DNA from: Niabella sp.
GTDB taxonomy: Bacteria > Bacteroidota > Bacteroidia > Chitinophagales > Chitinophagaceae
Direction of reading: 5' to 3'
Assembly (NCBI RefSeq): GCF_030150205.1
Contig: NZ_JASLGT010000026.1
Coordinates: forward strand, 62,001 to 126,000
DNA length: 64,000 bases
Shown: positions 55,329 through 63,607 of the stretch, piece after piece
Numbering within the stretch: position 1 is the first letter of the stretch
Layout of the letters: each line of letters starts with the position of its first letter
Made by a program: the position numbers and the translations under genes
Notes under the pieces: model-generated
The model's database searches: none
Told to the model about the DNA's origin: nothing
Seen by the model: only the letters and a program-made list of their open reading frames with translations

Positions 55329-56603
55329 CTATTTTAGCCGGTACTTGCGCTGCACTTTGGAACTGTTAAAATATTTATTGATCTGTTCCTCCGACATGTT
55401 TTCCGCCATTTCTGTAGGTACTTCCCCCAGTTGAGCCTGGCTCTGGCGTAATTCTTTTTTAAGGGTTTCCGTTTTGGCTGCGATATTCGGATCGCGGTCG
55501 CCCGATAGCTTACAGTCAAAAACCACGTATTCAAGACGCTTAATATTGGCCCTGAGCTGTCCAGCCTGGTTTTGCTCTACCGTTTTTGGCGGAGCTGTTG
55601 CCTCCCTGATGGGTATGGCAAGTACACCGGCGCCGGCCAGCACTTTTGGAGTGGCTACTTTGTTATTGTTTACGGTTGTGGATATAACAGTTCCCGTGGT
55701 AGTAGTGGCAGCTGTGGCTACATCAAAGCCCGATCTCCAGGACTTGGTCGATTTTAGTTTTTTATCCAATTGGAGGAATGTGTATTTATAGCGCAATAAC
55801 CAGCGGTTCATGTTTTCCAGGGCATCGGCGTATTCCCGGGTGGCAATATCGAAGTTCAATGCATTCCGCACTATTACTTTCACACGGGCCGTGTCTGTGA
55901 AATTAAACTGTGTAGTGCCGATAAACACCAGGTTTACGATCTTTACCTGCGCTGAATCTTTTTCGCTCACAAAGTCATAACCGGGCATCCACTCAAAAGT
56001 ATCATCGCAGGTTTTGGGCAGCTTAAAACCGCCAATAGAAATGTTGCTGGTAACAAGTACCCGCTCTATTGGGAAATTTCCGTTATCGCAAAGAACATTA
56101 AAGGATAGTTTATTGCCTTCTTCTACATATACCGGGCTTACTACCGACGGTTTAATGCGAGGAAAAATAATATCGGTACTATAAAAGGAAATAGTAAAAG
56201 AAGTATCTACCCGGTCATGCGGATCCGACAAGCTTTGCACACCGATCTGCACCGGGTATTTGGTGTCGTATTTTAACCTGCCCGACATAAACAGCGACTT
56301 ATTGGATTTAAAGGAAAGTGTTCCGTTGTCCTTGTCTATCCGCAGGCCGGATGGAGCATCTTTCAGGAACCAGTAATAATTCTTTTGAGGTTTATTGATC
56401 TGCAGCCTGTAAGACAGGTTAGAATCCACGTGCAGGGAAAAGAACGGGTAAAGGTTAATGATCCGTAAACTGGTATCTGCGTACCGGATAGTGTTAGGGA
56501 TTATAGGAAGGTTAACGGAGTCATTTGTAACCTGGGCATTGAGCGCTCCGAATACAGAAAGCACAAATGCTGTAAAAAATATTATTTTTTTGAGCATAAT
56601 CAT
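55329..56603 (-). CDS. Secreted protein of unknown function
   Basis: A 424-residue exported protein with signal peptide MIMLKKIIFFTAFVLSVFGA. Residues 30-240 are beta-rich and look like Ig-like/cadherin-like repeats (PIIPNTIRYADTSLRIINLY, GTLSFKSNKSLFMSGRLKYD, PSVVSPVYVEEGNKLSFNVL). The C-terminal third is helical and charged (ALENMNRWLLRYKYTFLQLD), with a Thr-rich stretch near 285-300. Function unknown. Confidence 0.7.
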   Translation of the reverse strand: MIMLKKIIFFTAFVLSVFGALNAQVTNDSVNLPIIPNTIRYADTSLRIINLYPFFSLHVDSNLSYRLQINKPQKNYYWFLKDAPSGLRIDKDNGTLSFKSNKSLFMSGRLKYDTKYPVQIGVQSLSDPHDRVDTSFTISFYSTDIIFPRIKPSVVSPVYVEEGNKLSFNVLCDNGNFPIERVLVTSNISIGGFKLPKTCDDTFEWMPGYDFVSEKDSAQVKIVNLVFIGTTQFNFTDTARVKVIVRNALNFDIATREYADALENMNRWLLRYKYTFLQLDKKLKSTKSWRSGFDVATAATTTTGTVISTTVNNNKVATPKVLAGAGVLAIPIREATAPPKTVEQNQAGQLRANIKRLEYVVFDCKLSGDRDPNIAAKTETLKKELRQSQAQLGEVPTEMAENMSEEQINKYFNSSKVQRKYRLK

Positions 56604-56687
56604 AACGGGCGGTTAAAATGATTTACGAAAATACTGGATTATGACGAACTCAGCATAAATAAGGTTCATTTCCAGGCAGAAATAAAA

Positions 56688-56712
56688 AAGCCCATTGTAG
56701 AAACAACGGGCT
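56688..56712 (-). terminator. Intrinsic terminator of the Hsp20 gene
   Basis: On the minus strand GCCCGTTGT/ACAATGGGC (one mismatch) is followed by six T, about 50 bases after the Hsp20 stop. Confidence 0.75.
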
Positions 56713-56761
56713 CTAAACCAAAACTAACTGCTTATGAGAAAAATTTTTGTGCTTTATATCA

Positions 56762-57208
56762 TTAAAGAACTTCTATATCTTTTGACGCCGTTTTAATATT
56801 TTCCTTTTTCTGGATCGTAACTATTAAGATACCATTAACATATTTGGCTTCAATTTTATCTGTATCCACTTTGTCGTCAACGGTGAATGTCCGTTTGAAG
56901 GAACGGGTCCAGAATTCTTTCCGGATATTCTTTTCAGTTGTGGCATTGGTTGCCTCGCCCTTATCAACAGAAATTGAAAGAATTTGTTGATCAATATTGA
57001 TTTTAAAATCACTTTTTTCAAACCCGGGAGCAACTACCTCAATCTGGTACTCATTTTCTTTCTCTTTAATGTTGACCGGTACAAACCCGCGGGTATTGGG
57101 GTTTTTTACCTCCGCCTTAAAAATGGCAGGAATCTCTGTTATAAAATCATCTACCAGGCTGGTTAATGTGCGCTCGAAGGGCGTTCCGTTGAATTTTACG
57201 TTTGTCAT
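56762..57208 (-). CDS. Small heat-shock protein Hsp20
   Basis: A 148-residue alpha-crystallin-type chaperone. The alpha-crystallin domain (about 45-140) contains YQIEVVAPGFEKSDFKINID, FWTRSFKRTFTVDDKVDTDK and the conserved AKYVNGILIVTIQKKE. It would hold unfolded proteins in the cytoplasm during heat stress. Single gene with its own terminator. Confidence 0.93.
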   Translation of the reverse strand: MTNVKFNGTPFERTLTSLVDDFITEIPAIFKAEVKNPNTRGFVPVNIKEKENEYQIEVVAPGFEKSDFKINIDQQILSISVDKGEATNATTEKNIRKEFWTRSFKRTFTVDDKVDTDKIEAKYVNGILIVTIQKKENIKTASKDIEVL

Positions 57209-57526
57209 TGCTATTCGTTTTAATTAAGTTTTAAAAATTTTGATTTGTATAGCAGGGATCAAATTCAACACCAACTGAATTTATCGGAAATAATGTCATT
57301 ATTTTGTTGTTTTGTTTGACATGTTGTCATTTTATTAAACTCCCGAAGGTGCTAGTTGTCAGTTTACTCCCGAAAAATTCAAATAGGGGGCTAAATAATC
57401 AGCGCATCTGCGGCAGGTTTTAAAAAGAGCCGCAGATGCGCTGATTTAAAGAACCTTGTTTACCGGTAACCTTTGGTTTTAACTTTTTAGCTATTTTTGT
57501 GTTATCGTTTTAAAATCTATATAAAT
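57209..57526. repeat. Gap with a long palindromic element
   Basis: AATCAGCGCATCTGCGGC (57397-57414) and its perfect reverse complement GCCGCAGATGCGCTGATT (57429-57446) flank a 14-base loop. No T-run follows. A 9-bp direct repeat ACTCCCGAA at about 57342 and 57366 lies nearby. TATTTTTG at 57492-57499 is a -7 candidate for the bacilliredoxin gene. Confidence 0.75.
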
Positions 57527-57943
57527 ATGTATCCACAGGAAATAGTGATCCCCATGATGGAGGAATTGACTGATAATGGTTTTGAAAATCTCTCTACCCC
57601 TGAAGCGGTAGACGCTTCATTGGCGCAAAAAGGTACCAATCTTTTGGTAATTAACTCTGTATGCGGATGTTCCGCTGGTACGGCCCGTCCGGGAGTGCTA
57701 ATGGCAATTGCCAATGCCGAAAAGAAACCAGATCACCTGACCACCAGTTTTGCCGGGTTCGATATTGAAGCAGTAAGCAAAGTACGCGAGCACCTGTTGC
57801 CTTATCCACCGTCTTCACCGGCTGTTGCCTTGTTTAAAGACGGGGAACTGGTGCATTTTATTGAGCGCCATCAGATCGAAGGCCGGTCTGCACAAATGAT
57901 TGCGCAGAACCTGATCGCTGCTTTCGACGAATATTGCAACTAA
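57527..57943 (+). CDS. brxA: Bacilliredoxin (BrxA/BrxB, YphP/YqiW family)
   Basis: A 138-residue thioredoxin-fold protein that removes bacillithiol from mixed disulfides. The active site is VCGCSAG (Cys-Gly-Cys, residues about 45-47), typical of the family. The ATG at 57527 gives MYPQEIVIPMMEELTDNGFE, the normal start. Together with BshB1 at 21329-22072 it indicates bacillithiol as the low-molecular-weight thiol. Whether it is BrxA or BrxB cannot be decided. Confidence 0.88.
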   Translation: MYPQEIVIPMMEELTDNGFENLSTPEAVDASLAQKGTNLLVINSVCGCSAGTARPGVLMAIANAEKKPDHLTTSFAGFDIEAVSKVREHLLPYPPSSPAVALFKDGELVHFIERHQIEGRSAQMIAQNLIAAFDEYCN

Positions 57944-57963
57944 TCCTTCAGCGGGTATCTATA

Positions 57964-57991
57964 AAGGTCCTACATGGCACATGCAGGACCT
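57964..57991 (+). terminator. Intrinsic terminator of the bacilliredoxin gene
   Basis: GGTCCTACATG-GCA-CATGCAGGACC (one mismatch) is followed by TTTTCTTTT. Confidence 0.85.
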
Positions 57992-58066
57992 TTTCTTTTG
58001 CACTTACTAAAGGCTTCTAAAGCCCTGAATGGAAAACTTTTAAGCGTTTAAACCTTAAACCTGCCT

Positions 58067-58074
58067 TATATTTG
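58067..58074 (+). promoter_or_regulatory. Putative -7 element of lgt
   Basis: TATATTTG, 24 bases before the lgt ATG; the -33 partner is not clear. Confidence 0.55.
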
Positions 58075-58098
58075 TAATATTGTGCTCAATTTTAACGC

Positions 58099-59385
58099 AT
58101 GTATCCAAACCTATATTACGTTTTTAAAGATTTTTTCGGTATTGAGTGGAACTTCCTGCATTTTGTAAATTCCTTTGGTTTTTTTGTTGCGCTGGCCTTT
58201 ATTATTTGTTCCGTTGTTTTGGCTAAAGAATTGCGCCGCAAGGGAAAGGAAGGAATGCTGGGACCGGTTGAGGAAAAAGTAATTGTAGGTAAGCCGGCCT
58301 CGCCCGCGGAACTGGCTACCAACTTTGGTCTTGGATTTTTGCTTGGATATAAAATCCTTGGATTATTCATGACAAATGGCGGCATGACCAATCCCCAGGA
58401 ATATATTTTTTCCTCACAGGGAAACCTGCTGGCCGGTATCGGGTTGGGCGCGATATTTACGTATATAAAATGGCGGGAAAAAAACCGGCAAAAGCTGGCG
58501 ACACCTGAAACCCGTACCATCCGTGTTTGGCCGCACGACCGGGTAGGGGAGATCACCATGATCGCCATTATCTTCGGACTGCTGGGCGCCAAATTGTTTG
58601 ATACGTTTGAAAACTGGGATTCTTTTCTCAAGGACCCATCCTCTATTTTCTCTATGTCGGGGCTTACCTTTTACGGGGGGCTTATTTGTGCGGGCATTGC
58701 GCTTTGGTGGTATACCCGCAAGCATCAGATCCCGTTCCTGCATTTTATTGATGTAATGGCGCCGGTGATGATGCTGGCCTATGGCCTGGGACGTATTGGC
58801 TGCCAGGTTTCCGGCGACGGGGACTGGGGCATTTACAATGCTGCATTTAAAACGACTCCCAACGGAGGGGTGCTTCCTGCAACGCTGAACGACTTCCAGG
58901 CAACCGTAGCCCAGCAGTCGGAGTTTTTTGCACATAGTTCTACGCATCATGCATTTTTTCCCAAACCGGGATTCCTGAGTTTTCTGCCGGATTGGTTTTT
59001 TGCGTATGATTTTCCGCATAATGTAAATGAAACCGGGGTGCCGCTGACCAATTGTATCGGCAAGTACTGTAACCATCTTCCCGTACCTGTATTCCCCACT
59101 TCGCTTTATGAGATTATTATGGGACTCATCCTCTTCGGGCTGATCTGGGCCATCCGCAAGCGCTTTAAAGTACCTGGGATGCTTTTTGGTATTTATTTGA
59201 TATTAAATGGTTTGGAGCGATTTTTTATTGAAAAGATCCGCGTAAATGTGAAAATGAATTTCCTTGGGATGCAGATCACCCAGGCCGAGTTGATCTCCTT
59301 TTTAATGATCATAGCGGGAGCCATCATGATCATTTTATTAAAACGCGGTTACCGGGAAGGAAAACCTGTTGAAAAAACGTCATAA
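58099..59385 (+). CDS. lgt: Prolipoprotein diacylglyceryl transferase
   Basis: A 428-residue Lgt, which moves diacylglycerol from phosphatidylglycerol to the lipobox Cys. Seven or so transmembrane helices and the signature GRIGCQVSGDGDWG (about 235-248) are visible. It is about 130 residues longer than well-studied Lgt: extra sequence lies between about 60 and 150 and near 250-315, typical of Bacteroidota. The several lipoproteins in this window are potential substrates. Confidence 0.9.
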   Translation: MYPNLYYVFKDFFGIEWNFLHFVNSFGFFVALAFIICSVVLAKELRRKGKEGMLGPVEEKVIVGKPASPAELATNFGLGFLLGYKILGLFMTNGGMTNPQEYIFSSQGNLLAGIGLGAIFTYIKWREKNRQKLATPETRTIRVWPHDRVGEITMIAIIFGLLGAKLFDTFENWDSFLKDPSSIFSMSGLTFYGGLICAGIALWWYTRKHQIPFLHFIDVMAPVMMLAYGLGRIGCQVSGDGDWGIYNAAFKTTPNGGVLPATLNDFQATVAQQSEFFAHSSTHHAFFPKPGFLSFLPDWFFAYDFPHNVNETGVPLTNCIGKYCNHLPVPVFPTSLYEIIMGLILFGLIWAIRKRFKVPGMLFGIYLILNGLERFFIEKIRVNVKMNFLGMQITQAELISFLMIIAGAIMIILLKRGYREGKPVEKTS

Positions 59386-59466
59386 CCTATTATAACTAAC
59401 TTTCTAAAAAACTGTTATATTACAGATAAGTTCGGAGAGCCGGATGGTTTTTCGCTAAATCTGTTG

Positions 59467-59474
59467 TATCTTTG
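59467..59474 (+). promoter_or_regulatory. Putative -7 element of rpoD
   Basis: TATCTTTG, 80 bases before the rpoD ATG. No clear -33 partner. Confidence 0.5.
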
Positions 59475-59554
59475 AATGTTTTTAAAAAAACTGTTAATAT
59501 TGTTCTATCGGAATACCGGCCCTCTTGGGGACGGTTCTTATAATTAATTCTATT

Positions 59555-60412
59555 ATGCGCCAGCTAAAAATTGCTACACAAATTACTAACCGTGACTCTC
59601 AGGCGGTGGAAAAATATCTCCAGGAGATTTCGAAAATTTCCATGATTACGCCCGAAGAGGAAACAACACTGGCCCAAAAGATCAAAATGGGCGATCAGCG
59701 TGCGCTGGATAAGCTGGTTCAGGCGAACCTGCGTTTTGTGGTGTCCGTGGCAAAGCAATACCAGCACCAGGGGCTTTCCCTGAGTGATCTGATCAACGAG
59801 GGAAACCTGGGCCTGATCAAGGCAGCGCAGCGTTTTGACGAAACCAAAGGTTTTAAATTTATTTCCTACGCCGTTTGGTGGATCCGTCAGTCCATTCTGC
59901 AGGCTTTGGCCGAGCAGGGCAGGCTGGTTCGTTTACCCCAGAACAAGATCGGTACCTATAATAAAGCCAATAAAGCCTATATGGCTTTTGAGCAGGAGCA
60001 TGAGCGGGAACCTTCTACAGAAGAACTTTCCGAATTGTTGGAAATGAGTGAAACGGAGATCAACAATATCTTCCAGAGCAATACCCGGCATACTTCGCTG
60101 GATGCCCCCGTGCATGAAGCAGAGGATGTGGCCATGGGCGATTTGCTGGAAGGCGGATCGGATACGGATGATGATGTGATGAAGGATTCATTGCGTAACG
60201 AGATCCGGAGGGTTCTGAAATCGCTTTCTCCCCGTGAAGCTGAAATTGTAAATGCCTATTTTGGATTGGATGGGGAAAATGGGGTAACCATCGAACAGAT
60301 CGGCCAGAAGTACGATCTTACCAAAGAGCGTATCCGCCAGATCAAGGAGCGCGCCATCAAAAGGCTGCAAAAAGCACGGTACAGCAGTGCGCTGAAATCC
60401 TACCTGGGATAA
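59555..60412 (+). CDS. rpoD: RNA polymerase primary sigma factor RpoD (short Bacteroidota type)
   Basis: A 285-residue sigma-70 of the short Bacteroidota primary type, which recognises the TAnnTTTG promoters seen here. Region 2 has NLRFVVSVAKQYQHQGLSLS and RFDETKGFKFISYAVWWIRQ, region 4 has LTKERIRQIKERAIKRLQKA. Region 1.1 is absent. The ATG at 59555 gives MRQLKIATQITNRDSQAVEK, the conserved start. It ends with an intrinsic terminator. Confidence 0.93.
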   Translation: MRQLKIATQITNRDSQAVEKYLQEISKISMITPEEETTLAQKIKMGDQRALDKLVQANLRFVVSVAKQYQHQGLSLSDLINEGNLGLIKAAQRFDETKGFKFISYAVWWIRQSILQALAEQGRLVRLPQNKIGTYNKANKAYMAFEQEHEREPSTEELSELLEMSETEINNIFQSNTRHTSLDAPVHEAEDVAMGDLLEGGSDTDDDVMKDSLRNEIRRVLKSLSPREAEIVNAYFGLDGENGVTIEQIGQKYDLTKERIRQIKERAIKRLQKARYSSALKSYLG

Positions 60413-60439
60413 GGCCAGTGTTGAATATAAAAAATATGA

Positions 60440-60466
60440 AGCTCCGGTATTGCCGGGGCTTTTTTG
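60440..60466 (+). terminator. Intrinsic terminator of rpoD
   Basis: AGCTCCGG-TATTG-CCGGGGCT (one G-T pair) followed by TTTTTTG-TTT. Confidence 0.85.
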
Positions 60467-61174
60467 TTTAAGAGGGGAGAGATGAATTTGAAAATTTGAA
60501 TCCCGATAGTCATCGGGAGTGGAAATGTGGAATGAGGCAGTAGTGAATAGTCAATAGACAATAGTCAATAGTTTTTTGCGGTTTTTGTCAATAGGCAGCA
60601 AATTGCTTTGTATATCCCTAAAACTTTCGTCTTCCTTGTCTCCCTGTCCACAAAAAGCTTTAGCCTTCAGCTATCAACCGTAGATGCTGCTTCATTCCTG
60701 CTGATCTATTGCCTCATTTCTGCATTTTTCCGGGGACACAAAGACTGGTGGGACATCGGGTGACTTCTGAAAACTGAAAACTGACGACTGAAAACTGATG
60801 ACTGAATGCTAAAAGCTAAACGCTTTAAGGGGAGAGATGAATTTGAAAATTTGAAGATGTGGGAATGAGACAATAATGAATAGTGAATAGTCAATAGTTT
60901 TTTGCGGTTTTTGTCAATAGGCAGCAAATTGCTTTGTATATTCCTAAAACCCTTCGTCTCCCTTGTCTCCCTGTCCACAAAAAGCTTTAGCCTTCAGCTA
61001 TCAACCGTAGATGCTGCTTCATTCCTGCTGATCTATTGCCTCATTTCTGCATTTTTCCGGGGACACAAAGACTGGTGGGACATTGGGTGACTTCTGAAAA
61101 CTGACGACTGATAACTGATAACTGATGGCTGAAGTCCTGATTGCATTTTCATTTTATGTCCCTATTATTGTAGC
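60467..61174 (+). repeat. Large composite repeat, two nearly identical copies
   Basis: No gene is supported in this gap. Copy one is about 60474-60790, copy two about 60829-61130. The core from GTTTTTTGCGG (60571 and 60897, offset 326) to CTTCTGAAAACTG differs at about five places in about 210 bases by eye. Left arrays carry GTCAATA/GTGAATA words, right arrays CTGAAAA/CTGATAA words. Copy one also has a palindrome TCCCGATAGTCATCGGGA at 60501-60518 that copy two lacks. Confidence 0.85.
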
Positions 61175-62077
61175 ATGAAAATTTTGGTAACGGGCTCAAA
61201 CGGATTGGTAGGCAGCTATGTGGTGCAACAGTTGCTGGACGCAGGACACCAGGTATTTGCTTCTTCCAAAACACCGGACCTGTCGGCATTTGGCGAACGC
61301 AAAGGATACCGGTTTATCCAGATGGATTTTACTGATCCGTATATACTGAGTGCCGTTTTTGAGGCCGTGCAGCCGGATGTGGTGGTGCACAGCGGCGCCA
61401 TGAGCAAGCCGGATGATTGTGAGCTGAACCAGGCGGATGCCTATAATGTAAACACCGCAGGAACCCTGCAATTACTGCTCAATGCGGCCGACTATCAAAG
61501 TTTTTTTATTTTCCTTTCTACCGATTTTATTTTTAACGGAAAGCAGGGCATGCACCGCGAGGAAGATCCGGCAGACCCGCTCAGCTATTATGGCCGAACC
61601 AAACTGGAAGCGGAAGATGCGGTAAAAGCATACGAATATGGGTGGGCCATTGTGCGCACAGTATTTGTTTACGGAAAGCCGCTCTATGGCCGTGATTGTT
61701 TCCTGACGATGATCGCAAAAAAACTGCGGAATAACGAAGCTTACAAGCTTACAGACGACCAGGAACGAACCCCCACCTATGCACCGGATCTGGCAAAAGG
61801 CATTGCCGCGATCATTGAAAAGAAAGCAACCGGCGTATTCCATCTTTGCGGGAAAGACATCCGGTCGCCCTACCAGATGGCGATGGAAGCGGCCGCATTT
61901 ATGGGGATCGGTGCACATCAGTTAACACCCGTACGCACGGCCGACCTGCCGGCGCTGGCGGAGCGCCCTTTAAAAAGCGGACTGGATATTTCCAAAGCAC
62001 AGCAGGAACTGGGGTATGCACCGCTTCCGTTTCCGGAAGGATTGCGGCGGACCCTTGAAGGGATAGCCGGTGTTTAA
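61175..62077 (+). CDS. RmlD-like NAD-dependent epimerase/reductase (SDR superfamily)
   Basis: A 300-residue extended SDR close to dTDP-4-dehydrorhamnose reductase. The NAD loop is MKILVTGSNGLVGSYVVQQL, the substrate region is STDFIFNGKQG, and the catalytic YxxxK is in LSYYGRTKLEAED. It has no rml neighbours, so rhamnose synthesis is only a guess. Its stop overlaps that of the convergent DUF1684 gene by the palindrome TTAA. Confidence 0.86.
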   Translation: MKILVTGSNGLVGSYVVQQLLDAGHQVFASSKTPDLSAFGERKGYRFIQMDFTDPYILSAVFEAVQPDVVVHSGAMSKPDDCELNQADAYNVNTAGTLQLLLNAADYQSFFIFLSTDFIFNGKQGMHREEDPADPLSYYGRTKLEAEDAVKAYEYGWAIVRTVFVYGKPLYGRDCFLTMIAKKLRNNEAYKLTDDQERTPTYAPDLAKGIAAIIEKKATGVFHLCGKDIRSPYQMAMEAAAFMGIGAHQLTPVRTADLPALAERPLKSGLDISKAQQELGYAPLPFPEGLRRTLEGIAGV

Positions 62078-62667
62078 TGTTCCCGTGCAAATTGTTTTTC
62101 GCCTGCGTTTATGGCGATCTTTAAGTGATTTTCTTTTGGGGGAATCGGACAGCTGTACCCCGTGCTCACATAGGCACAATAAGGGTTATAGGCCTTGTTA
62201 AAATCCAGTACAACAGTATTGTTTTTAATGTCCGTGGTTTTCAGATCAAGGTAGCGGCCGGTTTCATAACTCTCTTTGCCATTGGTGGCATCTTTAAAAG
62301 GCAAAAACAGGTAATCGAAATATTCTTCTCTTTGAAGAAGGAATTGCGACTGGTAAACAGCCAGCTTTTGCTGACTTCCGTTTAATGTAAACAGCAGCCA
62401 CCCATAAATACGATATTGTTTCGGCTTGCCATTGGAAGTGGGTACGGGGAACCAGTCGCTTTTCGTTTCTTTTTGAAATCTTGCTATTACCCGGTAATGT
62501 TCATCAGCAGGAAAAAAACGGAAGTACTGTTTTTCTGCACCGGTAACCACCTGGTGTTTTGCTACATAGTCTGCTATAAAATGGTCGATGCTGTCTTTGT
62601 AAGCATCCTGTGCATGGGCGGTCAGGGTTATGCACCATGCAGCGAGATAAAGAAATACCTGTTTCAT
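62074..62667 (-). CDS. Exported DUF1684 protein
   Basis: A 197-residue exported protein: signal peptide MKQVFLYLAAWCITLTAHAQ then a DUF1684 domain whose hallmark YNPYCAYVSTGYSCPIPPKE followed by NHLKIAINAGEK is present near the C-terminus. The family is widespread and unsolved. The ATG at 62667 begins the signal peptide. It lies 10 bases after the CtlX-like gene on the same strand, so co-transcription is likely. Confidence 0.85.
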   Translation of the reverse strand: MKQVFLYLAAWCITLTAHAQDAYKDSIDHFIADYVAKHQVVTGAEKQYFRFFPADEHYRVIARFQKETKSDWFPVPTSNGKPKQYRIYGWLLFTLNGSQQKLAVYQSQFLLQREEYFDYLFLPFKDATNGKESYETGRYLDLKTTDIKNNTVVLDFNKAYNPYCAYVSTGYSCPIPPKENHLKIAINAGEKQFAREH

Positions 62668-62677
62668 GTACGTGTTT

Positions 62678-63607
62678 TTAATGAGGATGTGATGCCGGTT
62701 GCAGTGGAAGAAATACCTCTGCAATCATGCATCGTGCACTGCCGCCGCCGTTCTGTTCGATGGTGGTGAGCGGTGCGTGTAAAATAGGGTTATAGGTTTC
62801 CAGCCGTTGTTTTTGAGCATCGGATAAGGAATGGTAAGCAGCAGAAGACATCACCAGGAACCGTTGTCCTTCGGTATTCCGTACCTGCAGGGCATTACCT
62901 GCAAAATGTTCCATTTGTTCCAGGCTGATGGAAATGATTTCCTTGCCGGTGTCGGTAAGCGATTGCAATACCTGCGCCCGTTCTGTTGGATCGGCAATGG
63001 TATCTGCAGCGATGATGGCATAATCCTCTGCCACGCTCATCATCACATTGGTGTGGTAGATGGGTGTGCCGTTGCCATCAGTAGCATGAAAGATCACCGG
63101 GGTGAAATCGAGCATACCGCAAAAATCGAGCAATACCTGTTCGTCGGTGCGGGCCGAAAGGCAGGCATAGGCCTTCTGATGCACACGGTCCAGCACCATA
63201 CTACCCGTTCCTTCCAAAAAACGCTGCTCCTTTTCGTAGCTGGTAAGATCCACTTTGGAATAGATAATGAACTGTTCCTTCAATTGATGCAGGATACCCT
63301 TGGCCCGTTCCGTTCTCCGGTTGGTGGCAAACATCGGGTAAAGCACAATTTGTCCGTCGCCGTGCATGGAGATCCAGTTATTGGGAAATACCGAATCGGG
63401 CGTATAAGGCTGCGGCTGGTCCTGTATCACATGCACATCGATCTGGTGATTTCTGAGCAGGGCTACCAGCTGATCAAATTCTTCCTGGGCCTTCTCATTC
63501 ACATTCCAGTTGCTGTTTGCTTTCTGAAATGCATTATTTACGGCCGTTTCCGCATTAAAGCCAAAGGCGATGGGGCGGATCATGAGTAAGTGCGCTGTTG
63601 TTTGCAT
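62678..63607 (-). CDS. ctlX: Citrulline utilisation hydrolase CtlX-type (arginine deiminase-related)
   Basis: A 309-residue protein of the amidinotransferase/guanidino-hydrolase fold. The likely nucleophile is Cys293 in GGGSARCMIAEVFLP; FPNNWISMHGDGQIVLYPMF, EGTGSMVLDRVHQKAYACLS and PIYHTNVMMSVAEDYAII give the other site residues. CtlX was linked to citrulline use in other bacteria; here no ornithine or carbamate genes are adjacent, so the substrate is uncertain. Confidence 0.85.
   Translation of the reverse strand: MQTTAHLLMIRPIAFGFNAETAVNNAFQKANSNWNVNEKAQEEFDQLVALLRNHQIDVHVIQDQPQPYTPDSVFPNNWISMHGDGQIVLYPMFATNRRTERAKGILHQLKEQFIIYSKVDLTSYEKEQRFLEGTGSMVLDRVHQKAYACLSARTDEQVLLDFCGMLDFTPVIFHATDGNGTPIYHTNVMMSVAEDYAIIAADTIADPTERAQVLQSLTDTGKEIISISLEQMEHFAGNALQVRNTEGQRFLVMSSAAYHSLSDAQKQRLETYNPILHAPLTTIEQNGGGSARCMIAEVFLPLQPASHPH

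Noticed and set aside
60902..61090. 62-codon frame within the repeat after rpoD
   Set aside because: It lies in the duplicated core, but the other copy does not keep the frame because of an indel, so selection for a protein is unlikely.
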